Made by a program: the position numbers and the translations under genes
The notes under the pieces: generated by a model
The model's input: only the letters and a program-made list of their open reading frames with translations
What the model was told of the DNA's origin: nothing
Database searches by the model: none
Shown: positions 63,353 through 64,000 of the stretch, piece by piece
Layout: each line of letters opens with the position of its first letter
Position numbering within the stretch: position 1 is the stretch's first letter
Assembly: GCA_017525915.1 (NCBI GenBank)
Contig: JAFXSC010000026.1
Location: forward strand, 118,702 to 182,701
Origin: Ruminococcus sp.
GTDB lineage: Bacteria; Bacillota; Clostridia; Oscillospirales; Ruminococcaceae
Length of the DNA stretch: 64,000 bases
Direction of reading: 5' to 3'

Positions 63353-63754
63353 ATGCAGGAAATGATATGGGGCGTCATAGGTATTATAATAATGATAGTC
63401 TCGGTCGTGTTCCTTGTGCGGCTGTTACAGCTCAAAAAGCACGGAATTACGGTGCTTGCGGAGGTTCTGGAGGTCTCGGAGCTGACGGTCGGCAGGAAGA
63501 AGCGTGTGAACGGCTACGCCCACAAGATGCGCTATGAGGTCAACGGCAAAATGATCGAGGCGGTGGACAAGGCAGGCTATAATCAGCCGTTTGAGGTCGG
63601 TTCAAAGCAGCTCATCGTCTATGACCCGAAGAAGCCGGAGCGGTTCGAGTACGAGGACGGTCTGAAAAAGAACATCGTGCTGTTTGCGGTTATGATCGCG
63701 GTAACGGTGGTATTTTCGGCGTACTGGATAGCAGGCGGCACAGGCATACTGTGA
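63353..63754 (+). CDS. DUF3592-like membrane protein
   Basis: A 133-residue protein with an N-terminal TM helix (MIWGVIGIIIMIVSVVFLVRLL), an extracytoplasmic or cytosolic beta domain (ITVLAEVLEVSE, HKMRYEVNGKMIEAVDKAGYNQPFEVGSKQLIVYDPKKPERF) and a second TM helix (NIVLFAVMIAVTVVFSAYWI). The YEVNG and V-YDPKKPERF patterns match DUF3592, a widespread family of unknown function. Monocistronic. Confidence 0.8.
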   Translation: MQEMIWGVIGIIIMIVSVVFLVRLLQLKKHGITVLAEVLEVSELTVGRKKRVNGYAHKMRYEVNGKMIEAVDKAGYNQPFEVGSKQLIVYDPKKPERFEYEDGLKKNIVLFAVMIAVTVVFSAYWIAGGTGIL

Positions 63755-63795
63755 GAATACACAAAAACGATAGACGCATACTGCTAAAAATTGGC

Positions 63796-63824
63796 TTGAC
63801 AAACCCTGAAAATAGTGATATAAT
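63796..63824 (+). promoter_or_regulatory. Tandem promoter P1, probable rRNA operon
   Basis: TTGACA, 17 bp ending TAGTGA, TATAAT: consensus with an extended -10 (TGA before TATAAT). Confidence 0.85.
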
Positions 63825-63902
63825 AACATTACTGTCAAACGCGGGCAAGTGCGAAGGTAAAACAGAAACGAAAAAATTTCTGAAAAAATTTCAAAAAAGC
63901 AC

Positions 63903-63931
63903 TTGACAAAAGCGAAAAACAGTGATATAAT
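63903..63931 (+). promoter_or_regulatory. Tandem promoter P2, probable rRNA operon
   Basis: TTGACA, 17 bp ending CAGTGA, TATAAT, 107 bp after P1. The downstream text GGTAACTTGAAAATTGAACA resembles the leader that precedes rRNA genes in Firmicutes; the 16S gene itself would lie just outside the window. Confidence 0.85.
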
Positions 63932-64000
63932 ATTAAAGCTGTCTCGCGAGGGGCGGCGAACGGTAACTTGAAAATTGAACAATGCTAAGAAAAAAGTAAC

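Overview
The window looks like a chromosomal segment of an anaerobic, fibre-degrading Firmicute of the Ruminococcus type (class Clostridia). This is inferred from the GH95 and GH26 hydrolases, Thr-rich extracellular linkers, Spo0A and GPR, HrcA/CIRCE control of the chaperones, SRP RNA next to dnaX, and near-consensus sigma-A promoters with 17-bp spacers. It is mostly core genome. No integrase, transposase, phage module or CRISPR array is visible.

Layout. 1-3666: start of a sugar-phosphate isomerase/epimerase-like gene and a stand-alone carB, both leftward. 3938-9425: a GH95 and GH26 pair for hemicellulose side chains and backbone, then a HAD-like protein with a broken active site. 9557-10890: spo0A and a flavin reductase-like gene. 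11010-15160: a lipoprotein, a large zinc-ribbon membrane protein with nine 20-residue repeats, three small zinc-ribbon membrane proteins each with its own promoter and terminator, and a divergent Xre regulator with two operator-like palindromes. 15180-16508: rpsT and gpr. 16720-23497 (leftward): DUF805 protein, phosphatidylserine decarboxylase, a 2-hydroxyacyl-CoA-dehydratase-like protein with its large activase, and a VanY-type carboxypeptidase. 24008-25961: a repeat-rich zinc-ribbon protein and mscL. 26093-32297 (leftward): hrcA-grpE-dnaK-dnaJ under CIRCE, plus two helical proteins of unknown function. 32674-35539: glyS and a SleB-type hydrolase.

35769-43694 is a surface-polysaccharide cluster: an initiating sugar-phosphate transferase, manC, gmd and rmd (together giving GDP-D-rhamnose), two GT4 glycosyltransferases, a lipoprotein and a coiled-coil protein. 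43857-50299 is the F-type ATP synthase operon, in which the delta and alpha subunits are one continuous reading frame. secD-secF follow. 52831-55456 (leftward) holds FHA, PP2C and single-TM genes: a phosphothreonine module without a kinase in view. 55745-59493 has the SRP RNA, a TPR protein, dnaX, ybaB and recR. A tRNA-Thr(CGU), preceded by a copy of its own 5' half, leads into a run of small stand-alone proteins. A second Xre divergon drives two tiny membrane peptides. The window ends in tandem consensus promoters and a leader that resemble the start of an rRNA operon.

Themes running through the window: many zinc-ribbon membrane proteins that may connect to the FHA/PP2C module; sporulation genes (spo0A, gpr, a SleB-like hydrolase) without spoIIP at its usual place; and a 50-bp double-hairpin element present four times in intergenic regions. 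The strongest candidates for new biology are the delta-alpha ATP synthase fusion, the repeated DTMLL zinc-ribbon protein, and the Xre-controlled micropeptide pair.
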